DNA of 64,000 bases from Gallionella sp. (GTDB lineage: Bacteria; Pseudomonadota; Gammaproteobacteria; Burkholderiales; Gallionellaceae). The position numbers and the translations under genes are program-made. Of this stretch, positions 57,011 to 64,000 are shown in pieces. Below the pieces are notes generated by a model. That model saw only the letters and a program-made list of their open reading frames with translations. It was not told where the DNA came from and did no database searches. Location of the stretch: contig JAQTLM010000004.1 in assembly GCA_028714895.1 (NCBI GenBank), positions 62,001 through 126,000 on the forward strand, written 5' to 3'. Position 1 is the first letter of the stretch, and every line of letters begins with the position of its first letter.

Positions 57011-57505
57011 TTATTTTTCATCGGTACTGTAAGAAACAGTACGGATATAGGAGGCGCCGCCATTCATGTCAATGCTGGGGGAAAACTCCTGGTGCGCCAT
57101 TAAATAATCGTTGGACTTGGGTTGAATCTGCGCGCTAGCCGGGCGCAAGGCAGATTGCTGCATCGCCATCTGTGACGCCGCTTCAGGGCTGACCTGCAAC
57201 GACATCCACGCCACCACCCCGACTGCCGCCAGCGAGGCTACCGCCGACAGTGCAACCGCGCGCACTTTCTGTTTCACTGCACGGCCGCGCGGCGCCAGCA
57301 CGGTGGGCTCGTCCTGCATGCGTTCGCGCACTTTTTCGCTCAAATCGCAATGGATGTGCTCCGGTTGACGCAGCACATCGCCAATCAAGTGGTAAATCTC
57401 CCAATCCTTGTGGGTAGCTGAATCACGTTTGATCTGGTCAAGCAGATTCTCCGCTTCATCCTCAAACAGTTCGCCGTCCATCAATGCAGAAATTTCTTTT
57501 TTCAT
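57011..57505 (-). CDS. rseA: Anti-sigma-E factor RseA/MucA
   Basis: Single-pass inner-membrane anti-sigma factor of 164 residues. The N-terminal cytoplasmic sigma-binding domain is KKEISALMDGELFEDEAENLLDQI, then HKDWEIYHLIGDVLRQPEHIHCDLSEKV. A transmembrane helix is at about residues 83-103 (AVALSAVASLAAVGVVAWMSL), and a periplasmic tail provides the cleavage and RseB sites. AGGTGG at the end of rpoE serves as ribosome site, 2 bp separate the genes, and the ATG at 57505 is used rather than GTG at 57514. Confidence 0.94.
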   Translation of the reverse strand: MKKEISALMDGELFEDEAENLLDQIKRDSATHKDWEIYHLIGDVLRQPEHIHCDLSEKVRERMQDEPTVLAPRGRAVKQKVRAVALSAVASLAAVGVVAWMSLQVSPEAASQMAMQQSALRPASAQIQPKSNDYLMAHQEFSPSIDMNGGASYIRTVSYSTDEK

Positions 57506-57507
57506 TT

Positions 57508-58107
57508 TTACCACCTATTACCCTTACTGGTTTCCAACAGCGGACGCAGATTCTCCGCCACCGCCTCGCGTGCCCTGAAGATTCTCGACCGCACCGTGCC
57601 GATTGGGCAATTCATTACACTGGCGATTTCCTCATAACTCAATCCCTCGATTTCGCGCAACGTCAGCGCGCTGCGCAAATCCTCCGGCAATTGCTGCAAC
57701 GAAGTTTGCACCACATCGACAACCTGTTTGCTCATGAGTTCATTTTCCGGCGTGTTGACTTCATGCAGCAGGCCGCCATCTTCGAATGACTCCGCCTCTT
57801 CCGCGTCAAACAGCGTACTGGTCGGCACACGCCGCTTGTTTGCCAGCAGATGGTTTTTCGCCGTATTTATACCGATGCGGTATAGCCAAGTGTAAAACGC
57901 GCTCTCGCCGCGGAACCCCGGCAACGCACGATATGCCTTGATAAAAGCATCCTGCGTGACATCCTCGGCCTCCGCCGGATCGCGCACAAAGCGGGATATA
58001 AGCCGCCCGAGCTTGCGCTGGTACTTGGATACCAGCAAATCAAAGGCATGCTTATCGCCACGCTGGACGCGCTCCACCAACTGCTGATCGACTTCCCGGT
58101 CTGCCAT
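57508..58107 (-). CDS. rpoE: RNA polymerase sigma-E factor
   Basis: ECF sigma factor (199 residues) controlling the envelope stress regulon. Region 2 has FDLLVSKYQRKLGRLISRFVRDPAEAEDVTQDAFIKAYRALPGFRGES. Region 4 has LPEDLRSALTLREIEGLSYEEIASVMNCPIGTVRSRIFRAREAV. It heads the rseA-rseB-degP block. A strong match to its own consensus promoter lies 103 bp upstream (58210-58237), which indicates autoregulation. Confidence 0.97.
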   Translation of the reverse strand: MADREVDQQLVERVQRGDKHAFDLLVSKYQRKLGRLISRFVRDPAEAEDVTQDAFIKAYRALPGFRGESAFYTWLYRIGINTAKNHLLANKRRVPTSTLFDAEEAESFEDGGLLHEVNTPENELMSKQVVDVVQTSLQQLPEDLRSALTLREIEGLSYEEIASVMNCPIGTVRSRIFRAREAVAENLRPLLETSKGNRW

Positions 58108-58209
58108 CCCTGACTATCCCAATTATTTTTGCGACTGCCGCGCCATTTCGCGGAGGCAAGTATAACCGCTTCGATTCGTGCGCGTCAGACCGCTTTGAAT
58201 TGCGCCCGG

Positions 58210-58237
58210 TCCGACTCAATAACAAAAAATTAGTTCC
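58210..58237 (-). promoter_or_regulatory. Sigma-E autoregulatory promoter of rpoE
   Basis: On the minus strand GGAACTA (58237-58231), a 15-base T/A-rich spacer and GTCGGA (58215-58210) match the E. coli-type sigma-E consensus GGAACTT-N15/16-GTCTAA closely, with AATTTTTTG following the -35 as expected. It lies in the divergent gap between rpoE and nadB and predicts a 5' leader of about 95 bases. Confidence 0.75.
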
Positions 58238-58322
58238 CCTTCATTGCCGTCAACAGCACAGGGCTGTTCTTTGCCCGCTGTCTGCTATAGTTCTGCCTTA
58301 AGCAAGTGCACCGGGGATCCAA

Positions 58323-59903
58323 TTGCTGCAATTTGACACATTGATTATCGGCAGCGGCCTGGCTGGATTGACGCTGGCCATCAAGCTGGCCGAACACCAA
58401 AAAGTCGGACTGATCACCAAAAAGTCCCTGCTGGACGGCGCGAGCGGCTGGGCGCAGGGCGGAATTGCCGCCGTGCTGGGCGAGGATGATACGCTGGATG
58501 CGCATGTTCAGGACACCCTCACCGCCGGTGCCGGCCTGTGCGATGAAACCGTCACGCGTTACGTTGTCGAGCATGGCAAAGCCGCCATCGACTGGCTGAT
58601 CAACCAAGGCGTGCCGTTCACCAGGGACAGCTCCAGCAGCATGGGCTACCACCTCACCCGCGAAGGCGGGCACAGCCGCCGGCGCATCATCCATGCGGCG
58701 GACGCGACCGGTCATGCGGTACAGGAAACGCTCGCCGCACGCGTGCTGAAACACCCGAACATCACGGTACTGGAAAATCATTTGTCGGTTGACCTGATTA
58801 CCGGCAGGAAGCTCGGCTTGCCGGACAAACGCTGCTATGGCGCATATGCCCTGAACAGCTTAAGCGATGAAGTCATCACCATCACCGCCCAGAATACTGT
58901 CCTTGCGACCGGCGGCACCGGCAAAGTCTATCTCTACACCACCAACCCCGACACGGCGACCGGCGACGGCATCGCGATGGCATGGCGCGCCGGCTGCCGC
59001 GTGGCCAACATGGAGTTCATCCAGTTCCACCCAACCTGTCTATACCACCCGCATGCGAAATCTTTTTTAATCAGCGAAGCGGTGCGAGGCGAAGGCGGCA
59101 TCCTGAAGTTGCCCGACGGAACACGTTTCATGCCTTGGCACGATCAGCGCGCCGAACTCGCTCCGCGCGACGTGGTAGCCAGAGCGATAGACTTCGAGAT
59201 GAAGAAGCGCGGACTGGATTGCGTCTATCTGGATATCTCGCATCAATCGGTCGAATTCCTGCAGGAACATTTCCCAACCATTTATGCGCGCTGCCTCAGC
59301 CTGGGCATCAACATCAGCAAAGAACCGATCCCGGTGGTTCCCGCCGCGCACTACACCTGCGGCGGGGTCGTCGCCGATTTGCACGCGCGCACCGATGTGG
59401 AGAACCTGTATGCGGTAGGCGAAACCGCCTACAGCGGACTGCACGGAGCCAACCGGCTGGCCAGCAATTCCCTGCTGGAATGCCTGGTATTTGCGGATGC
59501 TGCGGTCCGCGATATTCTGGGCAAACCACACCAAGCTCCGCCGCCGCTGCCCGCCTGGGACGAAAGCCGCGTAACGGATGCGGACGAGCAAATCGTCATC
59601 TCGCACAACTGGGCGGAATTACGCCATTTCATGTGGGACTACGTGGGCATCGTGCGCACCAACAAACGCCTGCAGCGCGCGCAGCACCGCATCCAGCTGC
59701 TGCAGGACGAAATCCATGAGTACTACACCAACTTTCATATCAGTTCAGATCTGCTGGAGCTGCGCAACCTGGTGATGAACGCCGATCTGATTGTGCAAAG
59801 CGCCTTGTTGCGCCATGAGAGCCGTGGCCTGCATTTCAGCAAGGACTATCCGGAGATGCTGGCGGATTCGCGCCCTACCATCCTGACGCCCGCAAATTAC
59901 TGA
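58323..59903 (+). CDS. nadB: L-aspartate oxidase
   Basis: FAD enzyme oxidising L-aspartate to iminoaspartate, the first step of NAD synthesis. The 526-residue protein has [78 protein letters not shown] and [25 protein letters not shown]. The start is TTG (58323-58325) with GGGGA upstream; no in-frame ATG fits. It is divergent from rpoE, an arrangement common in proteobacteria. Its TGA stop is the first three bases of a MITE-like element. Confidence 0.95.
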   Translation: MLQFDTLIIGSGLAGLTLAIKLAEHQKVGLITKKSLLDGASGWAQGGIAAVLGEDDTLDAHVQDTLTAGAGLCDETVTRYVVEHGKAAIDWLINQGVPFTRDSSSSMGYHLTREGGHSRRRIIHAADATGHAVQETLAARVLKHPNITVLENHLSVDLITGRKLGLPDKRCYGAYALNSLSDEVITITAQNTVLATGGTGKVYLYTTNPDTATGDGIAMAWRAGCRVANMEFIQFHPTCLYHPHAKSFLISEAVRGEGGILKLPDGTRFMPWHDQRAELAPRDVVARAIDFEMKKRGLDCVYLDISHQSVEFLQEHFPTIYARCLSLGINISKEPIPVVPAAHYTCGGVVADLHARTDVENLYAVGETAYSGLHGANRLASNSLLECLVFADAAVRDILGKPHQAPPPLPAWDESRVTDADEQIVISHNWAELRHFMWDYVGIVRTNKRLQRAQHRIQLLQDEIHEYYTNFHISSDLLELRNLVMNADLIVQSALLRHESRGLHFSKDYPEMLADSRPTILTPANY

Positions 59904-60210
59904 GAAGCTGCCTTTAAAATTACTGCGGAGGGCGTCTGATGGAACTACTAGCCATTCCACTAGGCTGCCAAAATACAGCAGCCAAGTGGCTGGTTATGCG
60001 GCGTTGCACGGCACTCGAAATCCTCATGTACTTTCCGTACATTCCGGTTTGGTTGCGACTAACCTAAAGGTAAGTCTTCACCGCAACTGTGTTGTCTGCG
60101 TTGACCAGCGACTTAGCTGGCGTATTGTTGCCAGCTTAGTCGAATGGCCATGCAAAGCTCCGTGCGCCTTACATCCATCCCTCCTCGCGAATTTTTAAGA
60201 CAGCTTCTGA
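59901..60210. mobile_element. 310-bp MITE-like element carrying two opposed copies of the palindromic core
   Basis: The terminal inverted repeats 59901-59921 and 60190-60210 match at 18 of 21 positions. Inside are a minus-oriented 60-bp core (59938-59997), then a GCGGCGTTGC/CTCGAAATCCTCATGTAC block, and a plus-oriented core (60101-60160). The section 59998-60170 matches 37680-37815 in reverse orientation. The left end overlaps the nadB stop and the right end supplies the stop (TAA) of the YgfX-like gene. There is no coding capacity. Confidence 0.8.
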
Positions 60211-60623
60211 GCGCGCCCTGCCTCAATAAATTTCAGGGACACGCATAACTCGCGAAACGCACCTGTGTCCAGCGCATCCGGGAAGATAGTCCGGAAAACC
60301 GGCAGTCGATGCCCCTCCAGTTTGACGCGCAATACGGCGAAATATGGGCTGACAGTAGTGTTGCTTGCGACCTGTCCGGAAAGGCCCGAACCGTCCCGGG
60401 TGACCACCGACACGCTGCCTTGATCGAACGCAATCTCACGCCATGAATCGGGAAAAAGCAGCAGAACATCGCGCGCCAGATAATAAATCAGGCTCAGCAG
60501 AATCAGCATGAGTATCGCCAGCCTGGCTGCCGGCGGCATCACAGTCGCATACACCACGGTTGCAACCATCGCATGGAACAGCAGCAGCAACACGGCAAGG
60601 CGCGGCGAAGGTTTGATCGCCAT
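60195..60623 (-). CDS. YgfX-like small membrane protein
   Basis: A 142-residue protein with two adjacent transmembrane helices (about 8-50) followed by a soluble domain beginning LLLFPDSWREIAFDQGSVSVVTRDG and ending LRVKLEGHRLPVFRTIFPDALDTGAFRELCVSLKF. The layout fits the YgfX/CptA family, whose genes often sit near nadB and rpoE. No ygfY/sdhE antitoxin-like partner is adjacent, so a toxin role is not implied. Its stop codon lies in the right end of the MITE-like element. Confidence 0.7.
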   Translation of the reverse strand: MAIKPSPRLAVLLLLFHAMVATVVYATVMPPAARLAILMLILLSLIYYLARDVLLLFPDSWREIAFDQGSVSVVTRDGSGLSGQVASNTTVSPYFAVLRVKLEGHRLPVFRTIFPDALDTGAFRELCVSLKFIEAGRAQKLS

Positions 60624-60640
60624 ATTTCGAACTGTAAAAA

Positions 60641-61876
60641 TCAGGCAACAAGAATTGCGGCAATGCCCAGCAATACCAGTATCACAACGGCAATCAGCAT
60701 TAAATTGCTGCCGCCGGATCGGGCCATCGGCTCTGTCGGGCTTTGGTGCGCGGCAGGACGGGATGCGGCAGGTGAAGCCGATCGTGGAGCTCTGGCCGCC
60801 GGAGCCGCCTGACTGATCGCCTCAGCACTCGGACGTTCTATTTTCAAGGTCTTTGCCAATTCGTCCACATCTTCGCTGGTGCCTGTCAAGGCAGCCAGCC
60901 GCATGGTCGCGGCGGCGGAATCGAAGGTCTGCGACAAACCTGCCGCCGGCTTTGCCTCTTCTTCGTCCATGTTCCTGCGTCCGCTGATATCGATCGCATC
61001 GGGTAATTTCTTTTCGCCACCCGCCGGCGAGACATCGATCTGCTTGCCGGAACGCGGCAAGGTATCGCGGCAAGCGCGCAAATCAACGGCAAAATCCTTA
61101 GCGTTCTGGTAGCGATCATCCAGCTTCTTGGCCAAGGCCTTGGCCACGATAAAATTGGCCATTTCCGGCACGGCGGAATTCAGCGTACTGGGCGGAGCCG
61201 GTACCGCATTCAGGGTCTGGTACATGATGGCATTGACGTTCTCGCCATTAAAGGGTGCTTGCCCGGTCAGCATCTCGTAGAGCATCACCCCCAGCGAGAA
61301 AATATCCGAACGCTGATCTATCGCCTTGCCCATCACTTGCTCAGGCGACATGTATTTGGGTGAGCCCAGCACCATACCGGTCTGGGTGCGCACTGCCGAA
61401 GAAGCCATGCGCGCAATGCCGAAGTCGGTGATTTTTGCATGCCCGTCACGCACCACCATGATGTTTGACGGCTTGACATCACGATGCACAATGTCATGTT
61501 CGTGCGCATAGGCCAATCCTTGCGCGACCTGGGCGACAATATCCAGTACCTGATCGACCGGCAACAAGCCGCTGTCGTTCATGATGTCGCGCAACTCGCG
61601 CCCTTGCAGGAACTCCATGGCAATGTAAGCCACATCGCCGCTCTTGCCCACATCATAAATGGTCACAATATTCGGATGGTTGAGCCGCCCGGCCGCCTTG
61701 GCTTCCTGATAGAAGCGGCCTTCATATTCTTCCTTTTCATCCAGCGCGAGCCCGAGGTTAATCGTCTTGATCGCAACCACGCGGTCAATCAACGGATCCT
61801 TGGCTTTATAAACTATGCCCATCGCGCCCTGGCCAAGCTCGCCAAGCACCTCATAACGCCCTAACTGGCTAATCAT
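60641..61876 (-). CDS. Membrane-anchored eukaryote-like Ser/Thr protein kinase
   Basis: A 411-residue protein with an N-terminal kinase domain (about 5-265). It has the Gly-rich loop GELGQGAMGIVYKA, the ATP Lys in VVAIKTI, catalytic HRDVKPSNIM, DFG (KITDFGIARM), an activation segment with Thr/Ser and SPEQ in place of APE, then SDIFSLGVMLYEMLTG. A long Ala/Pro/Ser linker and one C-terminal transmembrane helix (SNLMLIAVVILVLLGIAAILVA split over about 22 residues) follow. It is thus cytoplasmic and tail-anchored. GGGTGG before the ATG at 61876 is used instead of GTG at 61885. It sits downstream of a nucleotide cyclase gene. Confidence 0.93.
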   Translation of the reverse strand: MISQLGRYEVLGELGQGAMGIVYKAKDPLIDRVVAIKTINLGLALDEKEEYEGRFYQEAKAAGRLNHPNIVTIYDVGKSGDVAYIAMEFLQGRELRDIMNDSGLLPVDQVLDIVAQVAQGLAYAHEHDIVHRDVKPSNIMVVRDGHAKITDFGIARMASSAVRTQTGMVLGSPKYMSPEQVMGKAIDQRSDIFSLGVMLYEMLTGQAPFNGENVNAIMYQTLNAVPAPPSTLNSAVPEMANFIVAKALAKKLDDRYQNAKDFAVDLRACRDTLPRSGKQIDVSPAGGEKKLPDAIDISGRRNMDEEEAKPAAGLSQTFDSAAATMRLAALTGTSEDVDELAKTLKIERPSAEAISQAAPAARAPRSASPAASRPAAHQSPTEPMARSGGSNLMLIAVVILVLLGIAAILVA

Positions 61877-61945
61877 GGTGTCCACCCGAATGAATCTTTA
61901 ATGCGATATTCATTTGTATGAATCCGGTAGTCAGGAAAGTTTCCA

Positions 61946-63220
61946 CTAATCACAAAAGTTCGGCTTGATATGCACCGTCTTGCCCGGCTCAAGATCAACA
62001 TTTTTTGTGTAGAGGGCGCCGCTTTTACTGGTTACAATTACTTTGTGCGCACCCGGCGTAACTGCCGCAGTCAATCCGGTTGTGACCACTTTGCCTTTAT
62101 CCGCGCCATCCACAAACAGTTGCGTTCCTTCTTTGCAGCTAATGGAGATGTATGCTTCTGTGCCTGGTTCAACACCGCCCTTGATTGTCTCAAGCCAAGT
62201 CTTCTTGTCGGTCGATTCGGGCCCCTTGGCCTTGGGTTGAGTAGCCGGATGCTTGACTTGGTCACCCGCCTTTTTGCTGTCCGTCTTACCCTCAACTCTC
62301 TTCTTCGTGGCAGGCTTGGCGGCGAGTGGGGTGCTGCCTGTTTCAGCCGTTTTACTCTCTGCACGAGGCGCGGCAGGAGCCACCGAGGCAACTGCGGATA
62401 CCGGCTGAATACCGCTCGCCGCTTGCACTTGATCGGTACTTGACAAGACGGGCGCTTCGCCGTGATGCGCCAGCTTTAACACCAATGCACCAATCAGCGC
62501 CACAGATATGGCAACCGTGCCGGCATACAGGGCGCGCTGCCTGGGGCCGGCCTGTTTGAATCGGCCAACCAATCCCCCCGCGACAGCACCGAGCTTGACG
62601 TGCCATGGCATATCGGCATGATGTTCCGCTGCCTGTTCGGCAATGCCATTCGCCGACGCCAACTGGGCCGTTTTATCGCCCGGATAACCAATCGCGTATA
62701 CCTCGTGTTCACGCACGTGTTTGTCGGTGCGTGAGCCTTGAAAATGAAACATCCCGGCATACTGCGGAGAAAGACGCGAAACCGCATCATAGTAAGAACG
62801 TGACACAAGAATCTGACCGACATCCGCAAAGCCCATTACGCGTTGCGCGACATTAATGCCGTCGCCAACGATATTGGGTTGACCATTGATGTCACGCACC
62901 AAACGAACCGGGCCGAGATTGATCCCTGCCCGCACCAGCAACGGCGGGTCAATACTGGCACCCTCGTTGAGCATGCTTTCGCGCAGACTGAGCGCGGCTT
63001 TCAAAGCATCTTCAACATCGCCGAGAAAATTGATTGCCGCTCCGTCGCCCGTGTCAAGGATGATCCGGTCGGTTATCGGTACGCTGCTGATGGCCGCAGA
63101 CAAATAGCTGTTAAACCTGTCCTTCAGCGAAATTTGCCCAGTCACCGACTTCTTGGAATATTCCACAATATCCAAGAACAACACACTGCACATGATGGTT
63201 TTGTTGCCGCGCTCTTCCAT
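61946..63220 (-). CDS. Class III nucleotide cyclase with transmembrane helix and C-terminal PEGA-like domain
   Basis: A 424-residue protein. The N-terminal cyclase homology domain (about 10-180) keeps the metal Asp in VLFLDIVEYSKKS, DTGDGAAINFLGD with the second metal Asp, and the catalytic Asn/Arg helix in GDGINVAQRVMGFAD, so activity is plausible. A transmembrane helix (about 232-250) follows, then a Lys/Ala/Pro-rich linker and a periplasmic beta domain (about 355-424) with KEGTQLFVDGADKGKV and TPGAHKVIVTSKSG that resembles PEGA repeats. This is an inverted topology: cytoplasmic catalysis first, periplasmic sensor last. It lies 69 bp upstream of the Ser/Thr kinase gene, and the two could form one signalling unit. 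Confidence 0.88.
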   Translation of the reverse strand: MEERGNKTIMCSVLFLDIVEYSKKSVTGQISLKDRFNSYLSAAISSVPITDRIILDTGDGAAINFLGDVEDALKAALSLRESMLNEGASIDPPLLVRAGINLGPVRLVRDINGQPNIVGDGINVAQRVMGFADVGQILVSRSYYDAVSRLSPQYAGMFHFQGSRTDKHVREHEVYAIGYPGDKTAQLASANGIAEQAAEHHADMPWHVKLGAVAGGLVGRFKQAGPRQRALYAGTVAISVALIGALVLKLAHHGEAPVLSSTDQVQAASGIQPVSAVASVAPAAPRAESKTAETGSTPLAAKPATKKRVEGKTDSKKAGDQVKHPATQPKAKGPESTDKKTWLETIKGGVEPGTEAYISISCKEGTQLFVDGADKGKVVTTGLTAAVTPGAHKVIVTSKSGALYTKNVDLEPGKTVHIKPNFCD

Positions 63221-63306
63221 TCAAATTTCCAGTAGCTTGCCCGTTATTTCCAAAGATTCCGGCCCGGATAATTGACCGGGTGCAGCTTTACAGATTCTAA
63301 TGATAA

Positions 63307-64000
63307 TCAGCGTTTTGCACCAGTTTTACTTTTCCCGCTGCTTGCCCGGCCGGCGCCTTGAACTGTTCCTGCTGCCGCAGCCGGATGACGCCCGGTTTTT
63401 CCGGATTGCGTCCGACCGGTTCGGCGGGGAGCCGGCAAGTCCTGCTGCGCTTCCGAGTCCTGCTGCGATTCATCGCCGCCGGTGGTGAGCCCTATCCAAT
63501 CCAGCACCTGAGCCATCCCCTTTTCGTCCAGCTCGGCTGTCATACCGCGCTTTAGGCGCGGCGGCAGATTGATAATACCGAAGCGCACGCGCATCAATCG
63601 ACTGACCGGCAAGCCCAATGCCTCAAAGGTGCGGCGCACCACGCGATTGCGGCCTTCCTTGAGCATCACACGATACCAGTGATTGAAGCCTTCGCCGCCG
63701 TGATCCTCGAGTTTTTCAAACTTCACCAGTCCATCTTCCAGTTCAACACCCTGCTTGAGCGCCCGATCCATTTGTGCTTCCGTCATGGTTCCTTGCACGC
63801 GCACCGCATATTCGCGTTCGATCTCAAAGCGCGGATGCATCAGGCGGTTCGCCAACTCGCCGGAGGTGGTAAAAATCAGCAAGCCGCTGGTATTAAAATC
63901 CAATCGCCCGATCGCGATCCATTTCTGGTTACGCAACTTGGGCAATTTGTCAAACACGCTGGCGCGCTTCTCCGGATCGTCACGGCTGACGATTTCGCCT
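63307..64000 (-). CDS. rluB: 23S rRNA pseudouridine synthase RluB (truncated by window edge)
   Basis: The frame is open to base 64000 ([19 protein letters not shown] before the GTG at 63957), so the N-terminal S4 domain lies outside the window. Visible are [27 protein letters not shown] with the catalytic Asp, [10 protein letters not shown], and the C-terminal [29 protein letters not shown] typical of RluB/RluE/RsuA. A basic low-complexity tail (about 60 residues with QQDSEAQQD and [12 protein letters not shown]) follows, as often in RluB. It modifies U2605-equivalent in 23S rRNA. Confidence 0.92.
   Translation of the reverse strand, partial: GEIVSRDDPEKRASVFDKLPKLRNQKWIAIGRLDFNTSGLLIFTTSGELANRLMHPRFEIEREYAVRVQGTMTEAQMDRALKQGVELEDGLVKFEKLEDHGGEGFNHWYRVMLKEGRNRVVRRTFEALGLPVSRLMRVRFGIINLPPRLKRGMTAELDEKGMAQVLDWIGLTTGGDESQQDSEAQQDLPAPRRTGRTQSGKTGRHPAAAAGTVQGAGRASSGKSKTGAKR

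Overview
The window reads as a gene-dense chromosomal segment (estimated by eye at roughly 55-60% GC) of a betaproteobacterium. A Gallionellaceae/Nitrosomonadales-type organism fits best. This rests on recognisable protein families and gene order: nadB | rpoE-rseA-rseB-degP | lepA-lepB-DUF4845-rnc-era-recO-pdxJ-acpS, hopanoid squalene genes hpnC-hpnD-hpnE, succinylase-type lysine genes dapC-dapD-dapE, and pilU. No rRNA, tRNA, CRISPR array, transposase or prophage gene was seen. The species assignment is inference.

Layout. 0-8 kb: selenophosphate synthetase (selD) divergent from tRNA 2-selenouridine synthase (mnmH), then tas, a small lipoprotein, purT, class I aldolase fbaB, a DUF3014 protein and an AT-richer cyclic-nucleotide-binding membrane protein. 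8-18 kb: an EamA transporter, dapC, dapD, pilU, dapE, a tiny Gly/Cys-rich membrane protein, prmB, hpnC, hpnD, hpnE. 18-23 kb: a nitric-oxide/oxygen-stress style cluster (hemerythrin, DUF2249, large membrane protein, SirB-like protein, second hemerythrin) facing nnrS. 23-27 kb: secretin-like protein, NlpC/P60 lipoprotein, mltB, trxB, smr, DUF4239 protein. 27.9-32.8 kb: a compact redox operon of membrane-anchored flavin/[2Fe-2S] reductase, di-haem-type cytochrome b and ten-CXXCH cytochrome c, followed by a SLAC1/TDT channel and a CDF metal exporter. 33-45 kb: fumC, acnA, def, mtnP, hpt, galU, ligA, zipA, nagZ. 45-48 kb: an apparent insertion between nagZ and acpS carrying a GIY-YIG-like protein and a GGDEF cyclase. 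48-58 kb: acpS to lepA and the sigma-E operon. 58-64 kb: nadB, a YgfX-like protein, a Ser/Thr kinase, a class III nucleotide cyclase and the truncated rluB.

The most unusual signal is non-coding. A 48-60 bp palindromic sequence occurs six times in the window. It lies inside three MITE-like elements with terminal inverted repeats (12676-12880, 37643-37839, 59901-60210; two copies in the last). It also appears alone: once interrupting another palindromic repeat (16901-16960), and once in frame inside zipA, where it encodes exactly 20 residues (43682-43741). Arm substitutions are compensatory, the zipA copy has no stop in the frame used, and one element end supplies the ribosome-binding site of dapE. 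Several other palindromic repeat families decorate the intergenic gaps. fumC carries a roughly 33-residue insertion that may have a similar origin.

How the genes work together. Core metabolism (lysine/peptidoglycan precursors, TCA enzymes, NAD, PLP and purine salvage) and envelope maintenance (sigma-E circuit, nagZ, mltB, lepB, zipA, hopanoids) dominate. The 18-23 kb and 28-33 kb blocks look like respiratory or stress accessory modules. No intergenic gap exceeds 300 bp.
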